Source: Clostridiales bacterium (GTDB lineage Bacteria > Bacillota > Clostridia > Lachnospirales > Lachnospiraceae). From it: a DNA stretch of 13,459 bases. Every line of letters starts with the position of its first letter. The stretch's first letter is position 1. The notes beneath the pieces are model-generated. The model was not told where the DNA came from. It was given only the letters and a program-made list of their open reading frames with translations, and searched no databases. The translations under genes and the position numbers were made by a program. Below, in pieces: positions 1 through 6,428 of the stretch. The stretch covers positions 1 to 13,459 of the forward strand of contig JAATEU010000452.1 in assembly GCA_015655565.1 (NCBI GenBank). The letters run 5' to 3'.

Positions 1-1186
1 CACCTAAGAAAAATTCATTCTGTTCCGGAAGATTAACGATTAAGTTAGGAACATTACCGTCCGTATGGGCCAGACGGGTTCCCATCATGGCACTTTTATT
101 AATAAAGTCCACACTCTTGCCGGCTAAATAATTAAGACCGTCTAAGTCAACTTCTTCCTCTTCCATAATAATCTCATGGGAGGATTTTTCAAGGTTTATA
201 ACCGTTTCGAACATGGTTCTTTGCCCATCCTGGATAAATTGCCCCATGGAATGAAGATCTGTTGTTAGATCAACGGCTGCCGGGAAGATTCCTTTTTGAT
301 CCTTGCCTTCGCTTTCACCGTATAATTGTTTCCACCATTCAGAAACATAATGAAGCGACGGTTCATAGTTAGCTATTATTTCTATACTCTTCCCTTTTCT
401 TAATAGAATGTTGCGTACCGCCGCATATAACATGGAATCATTAGAATCAAAAGGATTATTAAGGCATTTTTCCCTCATGCTCCGTGCGCCTGCCATTAAT
501 TTTGCAATATCGGCACCACTGACGGCAATCGGAAGCAGACCTACCGCCGTTAATACGGAATAACGGCCTCCTACGTCATCGGGAACAACAAAACTTTCAT
601 AGCCTTCTTCCGTAGCAAGATTCTTTAAGGCGCCCCTTGACTTATCCGTTGTTGCATAAATCCTCTTCGCTGCTTCAGTCTTGCCATATTTCTCGTTTAA
701 CATTTTCTTAAATACTCGGAAGGCTATGGCAGGCTCTGTTGTTGTACCGGATTTGCTGATCATATTAATAGAGAAATCCCTGTCACCGATTACTTCAATT
801 AAATGTCTGATATAGGTACTGCTGATATTATTGCCTACATAATAAATTTCCGGTGCTTTTCTGATTTCCTTTGAAACGGAATTATAAAAACTGTGTCTTA
901 AAAATTCCACAGCTGCACGGGCGCCCAGATAAGATCCGCCAATGCCTATTACCAATAACACCTGGGAATCCTGCCTGATTTTCTTTGCAGCCTCCTGAAT
1001 GCGGTTAAACTCTTCTTTATCATAATCTACCGGTAAATCAATCCAGCCTAAAAAATCATTTCCTGCACCTGTTTTATTCAGTAACTCTTCCTTTGCATTT
1101 TCTGCAAGTTTTTTTATCATCTTTATTTCAGATTCGGTGATAAACCCTTTTACCGCTGAATAATCAAACGTTACATTACTGTCCAT
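1..1186 (-). CDS. pgi: glucose-6-phosphate isomerase, C-terminus cut off by window edge
   Basis: This enzyme interconverts glucose-6-phosphate and fructose-6-phosphate in cytosolic glycolysis and gluconeogenesis. The reverse frame is open from 1186 to the left edge, giving 395 codons; bacterial enzymes of this class are about 450 residues, so roughly the last 50 are outside. Family features visible in order are [17 protein letters not shown] (sugar-phosphate-binding SIS core), [10 protein letters not shown], the signature [30 protein letters not shown] with the expected catalytic Glu, and DLHSMGQ with the expected His. The catalytic Lys near the C-terminus would lie in the missing part. The ATG at 1186 is chosen because AAGGAG sits 8 nt upstream; an in-frame ATG at 1192 is only 2 nt from it. 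The gene has its own promoter. Identification is from motif recognition and is secure. Confidence 0.95.
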   Translation of the reverse strand, partial: MDSNVTFDYSAVKGFITESEIKMIKKLAENAKEELLNKTGAGNDFLGWIDLPVDYDKEEFNRIQEAAKKIRQDSQVLLVIGIGGSYLGARAAVEFLRHSFYNSVSKEIRKAPEIYYVGNNISSTYIRHLIEVIGDRDFSINMISKSGTTTEPAIAFRVFKKMLNEKYGKTEAAKRIYATTDKSRGALKNLATEEGYESFVVPDDVGGRYSVLTAVGLLPIAVSGADIAKLMAGARSMREKCLNNPFDSNDSMLYAAVRNILLRKGKSIEIIANYEPSLHYVSEWWKQLYGESEGKDQKGIFPAAVDLTTDLHSMGQFIQDGQRTMFETVINLEKSSHEIIMEEEEVDLDGLNYLAGKSVDFINKSAMMGTRLAHTDGNVPNLIVNLPEQNEFFLG

Positions 1187-1235
1187 CTTCATCACTCCTT
1201 TAATAATCATTTGGGTTATAATTTTATACCTTTTT

Positions 1236-1264
1236 ATTCTATCAAAGTGATGCATGTTAAGCAA
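1236..1264 (-). promoter_or_regulatory. SigA-type promoter of pgi
   Basis: On the minus strand TTGCTT (1264-1259) and TAGAAT (1241-1236) are separated by exactly 17 nt, about 50 nt upstream of the pgi start. It lies in the 112-bp gap after the preceding same-strand gene, so pgi can be transcribed independently of it. Confidence 0.65.
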
Positions 1265-1298
1265 TACATTTTTTTGTATAACTTATGTACTATTCTTT

Positions 1299-2717
1299 TT
1301 AAGCTAAAAATTCTTTTAATATATCCTCAATCAGTTTCTCGTCCTCCGTAACGGCTTGTTTCATTTTCTTATTATTTACCGGCTTTATTTGCTCTTCCGG
1401 AATTGTGCCTGCTTTTATAACCCGGGCTTTCTCCATCCTGGATTTTTCAACCCCTGCTTTTTTCACCTGGATTTTTTCCGCTTTAAACTTTTCAGCCCGG
1501 GGTTTTTCAACTATTGGTTTTTCCTCCATAATAGTATCGGCAACCTTATTCCCCGGGATATTATATAAAATATCATCTTTTTCATCTTCATGGGATTCCA
1601 TAGTTCTGCGCTCCTGAATTTCCCTTTTTAAGCTTTCTTTTCTTTCCTGCGCAATGGTTTTATATTCTACCGGCCATGGCTTCTGTTTTTCTTCTTTTAA
1701 TGCCTGCTTTTCTAATAATAATACCTTTTTGATTTCTTGCTGTCTGCGCTTTTCTTCTTTTTTACGTTCTTCATTGGCCATTACCTCTAATCTTATTCTC
1801 TCTATCTCAGCCCTTTCCGCTTCCCTTTTCCGTTCTAAGGCAAGCTTGGTTTCTTTTTTAATACGTTCTTCTGCCTCACGGGCTTCCAGCCTTTTTTGTT
1901 CTTTTACCATTTGTTTCTTTTCTTTTGCCAGCTTCTTTTCTTCTTTTCTTCTCCCTGCAGCTTCTTTTATTTCTGCTTTCCGATTCTTTTTTGCAAGACG
2001 GGCAGCTTCTTTTTGCTGTTTTTTAAGCCTGGCGGTTTCAGATTTTACCTCAAAGAGCTTGTCCTTCTTTCCCCTTCTTGATATTCTGCCGGTTTTCTCG
2101 GAAGCGGCGGCCAAAAGATCGGAGCTGGTTATGGCCTGGCCGGTTCCCCCCTGGAAATATTCTTTTTTATATTGTTCAATCAATTCCGGTTGGACTATTT
2201 CCCGCTCTAACCGAACTTTTAAAATATTTTCTAAATAATCTTTCATGTTAAGGCGGATTAATTCTTTTTTACCGGATGTATTTATTAATCCCTCTAAAAA
2301 TATCAACAAACCACTTGTTAAAATACCCACAGAAAATGTACCTAAAATTTGTTGTTTACCACATTCATAAATTAATCCGATAAGCGTGCTGATTGAACCT
2401 ATTAGAAGACATAACATAAGAACTTGTCCACCAATGTTCTCCCATGTTGATAAAAGAATTCCACAAAATCTGTGTCGAAATACATATTTATCCACAAAGA
2501 TATCCACATTATTCACACCTATTTTAAGTTTGTAGCAGGTTTCAAATTTTTTTTTCATCATTTGAGTCAATTTATTCCTTGACTTAGACATATTATCCGA
2601 TGCTTTAATTAGCCGTGAATAAATCAAATTTAATATTAACTTTAATAATATCCCGCATGCGCAAAGAACTAACATCATGTACGAAAATATATTTTTGTCA
2701 AATAACCCTTGTACCAC
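1299..2717 (-). CDS. membrane-anchored Lys/Glu-rich coiled-coil protein, function unknown
   Basis: I do not recognise a named family. The 472-residue product has a hydrophobic N-terminal segment (about residues 11-33), a basic stretch, then two more probable membrane helices (about 95-117 and 124-145). A long charged region rich in K, E, R and A follows (about 225-345) and should form a coiled coil. After it comes a run of seven five-residue units (about 403-437), then the acidic amphipathic ending EDEKLIEDILKEFLA. With three membrane segments the charged tail is probably cytoplasmic, but topology is inference. The start is GTG at 2717 with AAAGGGGA 7 nt upstream. The gene stands between mtnN and pgi, all on the minus strand, with separate promoters. 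A structural or scaffold role is conceivable, but nothing in the sequence proves one. Confidence 0.85.
   Translation of the reverse strand: MVQGLFDKNIFSYMMLVLCACGILLKLILNLIYSRLIKASDNMSKSRNKLTQMMKKKFETCYKLKIGVNNVDIFVDKYVFRHRFCGILLSTWENIGGQVLMLCLLIGSISTLIGLIYECGKQQILGTFSVGILTSGLLIFLEGLINTSGKKELIRLNMKDYLENILKVRLEREIVQPELIEQYKKEYFQGGTGQAITSSDLLAAASEKTGRISRRGKKDKLFEVKSETARLKKQQKEAARLAKKNRKAEIKEAAGRRKEEKKLAKEKKQMVKEQKRLEAREAEERIKKETKLALERKREAERAEIERIRLEVMANEERKKEEKRRQQEIKKVLLLEKQALKEEKQKPWPVEYKTIAQERKESLKREIQERRTMESHEDEKDDILYNIPGNKVADTIMEEKPIVEKPRAEKFKAEKIQVKKAGVEKSRMEKARVIKAGTIPEEQIKPVNNKKMKQAVTEDEKLIEDILKEFLA
1407..1511 (-). repeat. 15-bp in-frame repeat encoding seven five-residue units
   Basis: Within the coiled-coil protein gene, residues 403-437 read as seven consecutive units of the form (V/A/M)EKxx: VEKPR, AEKFK, AEKIQ, VKKAG, VEKSR, MEKAR, VIKAG. 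The DNA has a matching 15-bp period, with GAAAAA-like cores. The Phe/Pro-rich reading frames on the opposite strand here are only the mirror of this repeat. Confidence 0.75.
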
Positions 2718-2751
2718 AAAAAAGTCCCCTTTCTTCCTATAATTTACAGTT

Positions 2752-2780
2752 ATTATAACGAATAACTTTCCATTTTAAAA
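2752..2780 (-). promoter_or_regulatory. candidate promoter of the coiled-coil protein gene
   Basis: A perfect TATAAT (2757-2752, minus strand) lies 34 nt upstream of the GTG start, but the hexamer 17 nt further up is a poor TTTTAA. An alternative is TTGACT (2818-2813) with a weak TAAAAG 17 nt downstream. The gap 2718-2946 holds nothing else that I can support, apart from a short inverted repeat TTGAC/GTCAA at 2802-2818 overlapping the alternative -35. Confidence 0.4.
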
Positions 2781-2946
2781 GAGAGGGAGCTTTTAAATCG
2801 TTTGACAAAGCAAGTCAATTTAACATAGAAACCTCTATCATTCACCAGTTTTTTTAAGAATTTAAAAATTATTCTGGCATATCGCAGGGTTATTTGCCGG
2901 TTACTGTCTATGAAAAGTTAACTTATATCCTTGTATCAGGTGCTTG

Positions 2947-3087
2947 CTTTATTATTACTCCTTTATTAATGAATCTTTATTATTGCCCCTTTACTGCTCT
3001 TTACTGCCATTCCTTTATTACTGCACTTTTACTACTGCTCTTTATTACTGCTTCTTTATTACTGTGCTTTTACTACTGCTCTTTTAT
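2947..3087. repeat. degenerate 13-14 nt tandem array abutting the mtnN stop codon
   Basis: Read on the plus strand, ten consecutive units begin with CTTT and follow a consensus near CTTTATTACTGCT. Unit lengths are 14, 14, 14, 10, 14, 13, 14, 14, 13 and 14 nt, and a partial eleventh unit (CTTTTATAAAACC) covers the mtnN stop at 3084-3086. In the mtnN mRNA the units read as AGCAGTAATAAAG with stop codons in several frames. There are no spacers, so this is not CRISPR. It is downstream of mtnN and upstream of the coiled-coil protein gene. I see no ordinary terminator for mtnN here. Confidence 0.8.
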
Positions 3088-3782
3088 AAAACCGGAATAA
3101 GTGCAGTTAAAAATTTTACGGTATGGACAATCGCTTCTGCTTCAAATTTACCATAATCCATATGTGCACTGTCATCTGCCTTATCCGATATAGCCCGGAC
3201 AATCAGAAAGGGCACCTTATTCAGATATGCTGCCTGGGCAATTGCCGCACCCTCCATCTCCGTACAGTATCCCTGAAATTGCTGCGTTATCCATGCTTTT
3301 TTATCCTTGTCACTTATAAATTGGTCACCGCTTACAATCCTGCCAAGAAAAACAGATATATCCTTATTCACTTCACTGCAGACAGACTGCGCTATCCGGA
3401 CAAGTTTCTCGTCTGCCTGAAAAATGGAAGTTTCCATTCTGGGAATAACACCGAATCCATACCCAAAGCCGGTTGCATCCACGTCATGCTGTAATGTATC
3501 TGTTGACAAAACCATATCCCCTATATTTATTTCTGCTTTTAAGGAACCTGCAATCCCAGTATTAATAACCACATCTATTTTATATTCATCCATTAAAATC
3601 TGTGCACATACCGCTGCATTTACTTTGCCTATGCCGGAACGGACTACAACTACATCCTTTCCCATAAGCCTGCCGGAATAGAAATCCATTGCCGCCTTGC
3701 TTTCTATCCGTATATCCGTCATCTTTTCCTTTAACTGATTTACTTCTTCGTCCATAGCACCGATAATACCGATTCTGTCCAT
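3084..3782 (-). CDS. mtnN: 5'-methylthioadenosine/S-adenosylhomocysteine nucleosidase
   Basis: This cytosolic enzyme cleaves adenine from MTA and SAH, clearing inhibitors of SAM-dependent reactions and feeding methionine salvage and S-ribosylhomocysteine formation. The 232-residue length is normal for the family. It opens with IGIIGAMDEEV, with the acidic catalytic residue Glu12, and carries TGIAGS, VSGDQF, the nucleoside-binding ME pair in TEMEGAA (Met176, Glu177), and SDKAD with the general acid Asp200. These match Glu12, Glu174 and Asp197 of the E. coli enzyme. The ATG at 3782 is preceded by AAGGAGG, 11 nt away, and by a strong promoter. The gene stands alone; no luxS or methionine-salvage partner is visible. 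The 3' end runs directly into a tandem repeat array. The identification is secure. Confidence 0.95.
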   Translation of the reverse strand: MDRIGIIGAMDEEVNQLKEKMTDIRIESKAAMDFYSGRLMGKDVVVVRSGIGKVNAAVCAQILMDEYKIDVVINTGIAGSLKAEINIGDMVLSTDTLQHDVDATGFGYGFGVIPRMETSIFQADEKLVRIAQSVCSEVNKDISVFLGRIVSGDQFISDKDKKAWITQQFQGYCTEMEGAAIAQAAYLNKVPFLIVRAISDKADDSAHMDYGKFEAEAIVHTVKFLTALIPVL

Positions 3783-3829
3783 TTCTTCCCGGACCTCCTT
3801 AAATAATAATCCTATATTTACATGGTTGT

Positions 3830-3858
3830 ATTATAACTGAATTTATTACATTCTTCAA
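3830..3858 (-). promoter_or_regulatory. SigA-type promoter of mtnN
   Basis: On the minus strand TTGAAG (3858-3853) and a perfect TATAAT (3835-3830) are 17 nt apart, about 48 nt upstream of the mtnN start. It is placed just inside the repeat-rich gap, so the repeats do not interrupt it. Confidence 0.7.
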
Positions 3859-3900
3859 GGTTGCATTATTAAATAGCCAAGTCAAACACAGGAAGGAAGC

Positions 3901-3975
3901 TTTTATAAAATTTCCCGGCAGTTTACAGATATAGTCGTCCGAATATCCGGGAAAGAACCGGGAATTTTTAAATAA
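3901..3975. repeat. long inverted repeat with 18-nt arms
   Basis: The left arm 3901-3918 (ending TTTCCCGG) and the right arm 3958-3975 (beginning CCGGGAAT) are complementary at 15 of 18 positions, with a 39-nt loop that itself contains CCGAATATCCGG. It directly adjoins repeat copy A and may be the interior of the same degraded element. It has no T-run on either side, so I do not call it a terminator. Confidence 0.6.
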
Positions 3976-3979
3976 TCCT

Positions 3980-4061
3980 CCACTACGCTCCCAAAATCGC
4001 TCCTTACCTCTCACAAAGTGGAACAATCAACCCGGCACAAGCATTTTTCAAACACACTCTA
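3980..4061 (-). repeat. dispersed repeat, copy A (single arm)
   Basis: Read on the minus strand, 4055-3980 matches plus-strand 5639-5714 at 64 of 76 positions by my hand count, without gaps. The first 25 bases are identical, starting GTGTTTGAAAAATGC. Its outer end, TTTTTCAAACACACTCTAG on the plus strand, also matches the right end of copy B (18 of 19). I cannot find the opposite arm of copy A, so it is probably truncated or diverged. The 75-residue reading frame across this stretch is judged spurious. Confidence 0.8.
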
Positions 4062-4177
4062 GTAGTCCAAAAAGTTTGTAATCGTCAGAATAAAGTGAGA
4101 TTCTATATAATTCAAAAGCTAGGCTCTTGTTAATCACTTTATCCGGTTATCATATAAACAAACTTTTTGGACTACTA
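4060..4177. mobile_element. MITE-like element, 118 bp including TA duplication
   Basis: Perfect 21-bp terminal inverted repeats lie at 4059-4079 (CTAGTAGTCCAAAAAG...) and 4158-4178 (...CTTTTTGGACTACTAG). An inner complementary pair ATAAAGTGA/TCACTTTAT sits further in. The ends are flanked by TA on both sides (4060-4061 and 4176-4177), the target duplication expected of IS630/Tc1-mariner-type transposases. There is no coding capacity, so it would have to be mobilised in trans. Removing it and one TA restores CTCTAG, the outer end of the neighbouring repeat copy A, so it appears to have inserted into that end. The family assignment rests only on the TA and the ends. Confidence 0.75.
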
Positions 4178-4194
4178 GGATATTAAATTCATTA

Positions 4195-4222
4195 TTGCGC
4201 TGTACCTAAAAAATGATATAAT
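4195..4222 (+). promoter_or_regulatory. promoter of the tscpd-murG operon
   Basis: TTGCGC (4195-4200) and a perfect TATAAT (4217-4222) are 16 nt apart, starting 17 nt after the right end of the MITE-like element. Transcription would begin near 4229, giving a leader of about 105 nt before the first gene. Confidence 0.65.
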
Positions 4223-4230
4223 GAAAGCTG

Positions 4231-4266
4231 AATGAGAAATTGCAAGCTTGCCTGCAAATTCCCATT
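4231..4266 (+). promoter_or_regulatory. 5' leader stem-loop of the tscpd-murG transcript
   Basis: Arms 4231-4244 and 4253-4266 are complementary at 12 of 14 positions around an 8-nt loop, right at the predicted 5' end of the mRNA. No T-run follows, so it is not an intrinsic terminator. It may protect the transcript end or have a regulatory role; I recognise no known riboswitch class. Confidence 0.5.
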
Positions 4267-4333
4267 GAAGCAACAAAACAAAATCATGAACAACTGAAAC
4301 CTGTTGATTTACATACAGAAAGGAAAGAAGGAT

Positions 4334-4573
4334 ATGATATATAAGACTTCCGGTGTTTGCTGCACCGAAATTAGTTTCGAGGTGGAAAATAATATAGTTA
4401 AAAATGTTACTTTTAAAGGCGGGTGCTCCGGCAACACTGCAGGCATCTCCAGGTTAGTGGCCGGCATGCCCGTTGATGAGGTGATTGCTAAATTAGAAGG
4501 AACAAAATGCGGTCATAGAGCAACCTCATGTCCGGACCAGCTGACCAAGGCTTTAAAGGAATGGGGGAAATAA
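4334..4573 (+). CDS. TSCPD-domain protein of the TIGR03905 type
   Basis: This small soluble protein of 79 residues belongs to the family named for its C-terminal TSCPD motif, seen here as ATSCPDQL. Other conserved features are GVCCTEISFEV near the N-terminus, VTFKGGCSGNTAGI, a GM(P)VDEVI segment and KCGHRA. The five cysteines and one His could bind metal, as in TSCPD segments of some ribonucleotide reductases, but no function is established that I know of. I start at the ATG at 4334, which has AAGGAAAGAAGG just upstream; an upstream TTG at 4304 would add ten residues not expected in the family. It is the first gene after the promoter and ends 2 nt before murG, so the two are co-transcribed and perhaps translationally coupled. 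Confidence 0.85.
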   Translation: MIYKTSGVCCTEISFEVENNIVKNVTFKGGCSGNTAGISRLVAGMPVDEVIAKLEGTKCGHRATSCPDQLTKALKEWGK

Positions 4574-4575
4574 GG

Positions 4576-5646
4576 ATGAAACGGATTATCTTAACCGGTG
4601 GCGGTACTGCCGGACATGTTACTCCCAATATAGCCCTGCTTCCTGCACTTAAGAGAGAAGGTTTTGAAGTTCATTACATCGGATCTTATGATGGAATCGA
4701 AAGAAAATTAATTGAAGAGCTTAATATTCCTTACTACGGCATTTCCTCCGGTAAATTAAGACGGTATTTTGATCCTAAAAACTTTAGCGATCCTTTTAAG
4801 GTAATAAAAGGATATCTGGAAGCTTCTGCCTTAATGAAAAGATTGAAGCCGGATGTCATTTTTTCCAAGGGCGGCTTTGTATCTGTTCCGGTCGTTTTCG
4901 CAGCTAAACACAAAGGCCTTCCGGTTATTATCCATGAATCCGATATAACACCCGGATTAGCCAATAAGTTAAGTATCCCCTCTGCCCAAAAAATATGCGC
5001 CAACTTCCCGGAAACCGTAAAATATCTCCCGGAAGGAAAAGCTGTATTGACGGGAACCCCTATACGCCAGGAATTATTTTCCGGCAATAAATTGCTGGGA
5101 CTGGATTTTTGCGGATTTAACAGAAGTAAGCCGGTTCTGTTAGTTATTGGGGGAAGCACCGGTTCTGCGGCCATCAATGAAGCAGTCCGGGCTATTCTTC
5201 CTGATTTATTGATTAAATACCAGGTTATACATTTATGCGGAAAAGATAAATCAGATAAAAGCTTAACAGGAACTCCCGGCTATGTTCAATATGAATACAT
5301 TAAAAAAGAACTAAGTAACCTTCTTGATGCTGCTGATGTAATAATCTCAAGGGCAGGTGCCAATACTATCTGTGAATTATTAGCCCTTAGAAAACCACAT
5401 ATTCTTATCCCCCTGTCAGCCGCCTCCAGCCGCGGTGATCAGATCTTAAATGCAGAATCCTTTGAACGGCAGGGATACAGCTATGTATTAAAGGAAGAAG
5501 CAATAACGGCAGACTCGTTGCTGGAAGCAATCGAAACTGTTTATCATAATAAAAAAACCTATATAGAAGCTATGAGTCAAAGTAAATTAAATAATTCCAT
5601 AGAAACGATAATTCAATTAATCAAGGAAGTATCCCAGGGTGTTTGA
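4576..5646 (+). CDS. murG: UDP-GlcNAc:lipid I N-acetylglucosamine transferase MurG
   Basis: MurG transfers GlcNAc from UDP-GlcNAc to undecaprenyl-pyrophosphoryl-MurNAc-pentapeptide (lipid I), making lipid II on the inner face of the membrane. The 356-residue protein is of normal length for a GT-B enzyme of this family. The N-terminal glycine-rich loop TGGGTAGH is at residues 7-14. Next are SKGGFVSVP, HESDITPGLANK, the second glycine loop GGSTGS, SRAGANTICELLAL and the UDP-sugar-binding region ILIPLSAASSRGDQILNA. The ATG at 4576 is chosen because the Rossmann loop follows at once; upstream in-frame codons overlap the preceding gene and are not conserved-looking. GGGGG lies 8 nt upstream. It is not in a dcw/mur cluster here. 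The last codons (GGT GTT TGA) coincide with the end of repeat copy B, which therefore supplies the stop codon. Confidence 0.95.
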   Translation: MKRIILTGGGTAGHVTPNIALLPALKREGFEVHYIGSYDGIERKLIEELNIPYYGISSGKLRRYFDPKNFSDPFKVIKGYLEASALMKRLKPDVIFSKGGFVSVPVVFAAKHKGLPVIIHESDITPGLANKLSIPSAQKICANFPETVKYLPEGKAVLTGTPIRQELFSGNKLLGLDFCGFNRSKPVLLVIGGSTGSAAINEAVRAILPDLLIKYQVIHLCGKDKSDKSLTGTPGYVQYEYIKKELSNLLDAADVIISRAGANTICELLALRKPHILIPLSAASSRGDQILNAESFERQGYSYVLKEEAITADSLLEAIETVYHNKKTYIEAMSQSKLNNSIETIIQLIKEVSQGV

Positions 5647-5797
5647 AAAATGCTTGTGCCGGGCTGGGCGTTTCACTTTATGGGAGACAAGGTGGGATTT
5701 TGGGAGTGTAGTGGTGCTGCATTCCCAAAATCGCAACGCAGTATACCGCAAAGTGGGACGGTCAGAAATTTGCAATGGTTTTTCAAACACGCTCTAG
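5636..5797 (+). repeat. palindromic dispersed repeat, copy B
   Basis: The outer ends GTGTTTGAAAAA (5639-5650) and TTTTTCAAACAC (5779-5790) are perfect 12-bp inverted repeats. Internal complementary blocks include CACTTT with AAAGTG. The centre is a hairpin in which GATTTTGGGA pairs with TCCCAAAATC around 5697-5732. The whole is an imperfect palindrome of about 150-160 bp. Its left half is about 84% identical to copy A near 3980-4055. It has no protein-coding capacity that I believe; the 91-residue frame starting here is an artefact. It lies between the convergent murG and HIT genes and could fold in RNA from either strand, so it may also end transcription. Confidence 0.8.
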
Positions 5798-5833
5798 AGC
5801 GCTGTACTGGTAAAATACACTGGGCAGTGGGAG

Positions 5834-6265
5834 TTATGGCAAAAGGAATTTTGCTAATCTCTTACGTATTGCCGCTGCTATGCTCTCTGCTTCTCCCTCT
5901 CCATAGCTTTTGCAAGCCCAGGTAATCTGAACCGAATCATTTTTAAACCTTGGTATCAGATGAATGTGGAAATGAAAAACCGTCTGCCCTGCCGCTTCTC
6001 CACTATTCTGCAAAATATTAAGTCCGTCACACTTTAGTTCTTCTTTCATAGCCTTTGCAACTTTTACTGCTACTCCAAATGCCTTGGAAGCCACTTCCTC
6101 CTCCACTTCAAATACATTGGCAATGTGTTTTTTAGGCATTAAAACTGCGTGTCCCTTTGCTGCGGGTGAAATATCCATAATTACCTTAAAATCGTCATCC
6201 TCATACAACGTAAAAGATGAAATTTCGTTCCCAATAATCTTACAAAAAATACAATTATTATTCAT
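5834..6265 (-). CDS. HIT-family nucleotide hydrolase (Hint-like)
   Basis: This 143-residue protein is a histidine-triad hydrolase or transferase that acts on nucleoside phosphoramidates or related adenylated compounds in the cytosol. It starts with CIFCKI, the paired cysteines (Cys5, Cys8) seen in bacterial HIT proteins. It continues with GHAVLMPKKHIANVFE, an NILQNSGEAAGQTV loop, and the triad HFHIHLIPR (His98, His100, His102), whose middle His is the expected nucleophile. Length and order match the family. The ATG at 6265 has AGGAGG 7 nt upstream. It converges on murG and is divergent from the histidine kinase gene. The exact substrate cannot be read from the sequence. Confidence 0.93.
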   Translation of the reverse strand: MNNNCIFCKIIGNEISSFTLYEDDDFKVIMDISPAAKGHAVLMPKKHIANVFEVEEEVASKAFGVAVKVAKAMKEELKCDGLNILQNSGEAAGQTVFHFHIHLIPRFKNDSVQITWACKSYGEGEAESIAAAIRKRLAKFLLP

Positions 6266-6331
6266 ATTTCTGCCTCCTATTTCTTGTTATATAAAATTCT
6301 TCATTATTCTAATTAATAATATACTCTTTTT

Positions 6332-6387
6332 AAGCATTTTAAAAGTGCTTACTGTCGTTTCTTGTAAACGGGATTATATTGTATAAT
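6332..6387 (+). promoter_or_regulatory. divergent control region with two palindromes and a -10 box
   Basis: Between the HIT and histidine kinase genes there is a near-perfect palindrome AAGCATTTTAAAAGTGCTT (6332-6350) and an inverted repeat CGTTT-N5-AAACG (6356-6370). A perfect TATAAT (6382-6387) for the kinase gene follows. The kinase -35 (TTCTTG, 17 nt upstream) is poor, which fits an activated promoter. Either palindrome could be an operator; no regulator is encoded nearby. Confidence 0.4.
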
Positions 6388-6428
6388 ATATCATATTCTG
6401 CTACTATAAATTCAAGGAGGTGAACAAA

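Noticed and set aside
1356-2238. Several Phe/Ser-rich plus-strand reading frames opposite the coiled-coil gene
   Set aside because: They mirror Lys/Glu-rich codons (AAA/GAA) of the real minus-strand gene, have no ribosome sites and no family features.
2802-2818. TTGAC-N7-GTCAA inverted repeat as an operator
   Set aside because: Five-base arms are short enough to occur by chance, and it overlaps only a weak alternative promoter; no further support.
2947-3087. CRISPR-like array
   Set aside because: Units are 13-14 nt and contiguous with no unique spacers; no cas genes are present.
2894-3156. Two hydrophobic plus-strand reading frames of about 70 residues
   Set aside because: They arise from the CTTTATTACTGCT tandem array, which reads as Leu/Tyr/Phe in two frames at once; the first needs a TTG start and has only a weak ribosome site.
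3799-4026. 75-residue minus-strand reading frame upstream of mtnN
   Set aside because: It lies wholly in repeat copy A and a hairpin and covers the mtnN promoter; its similarity to the frame after murG is due to the shared non-coding repeat.
4304-4333. TTG start giving a longer TSCPD protein
   Set aside because: The ATG at 4334 has a purine-rich ribosome site and gives the usual family length.
4528-4575. Upstream ATG for murG
   Set aside because: It overlaps the TSCPD gene and adds 16 residues ahead of the glycine loop that normally follows the start directly.
5650-5925. 91-residue plus-strand reading frame after murG
   Set aside because: It runs through palindromic repeat B and then antisense into the HIT gene; no independent ribosome site or family features.
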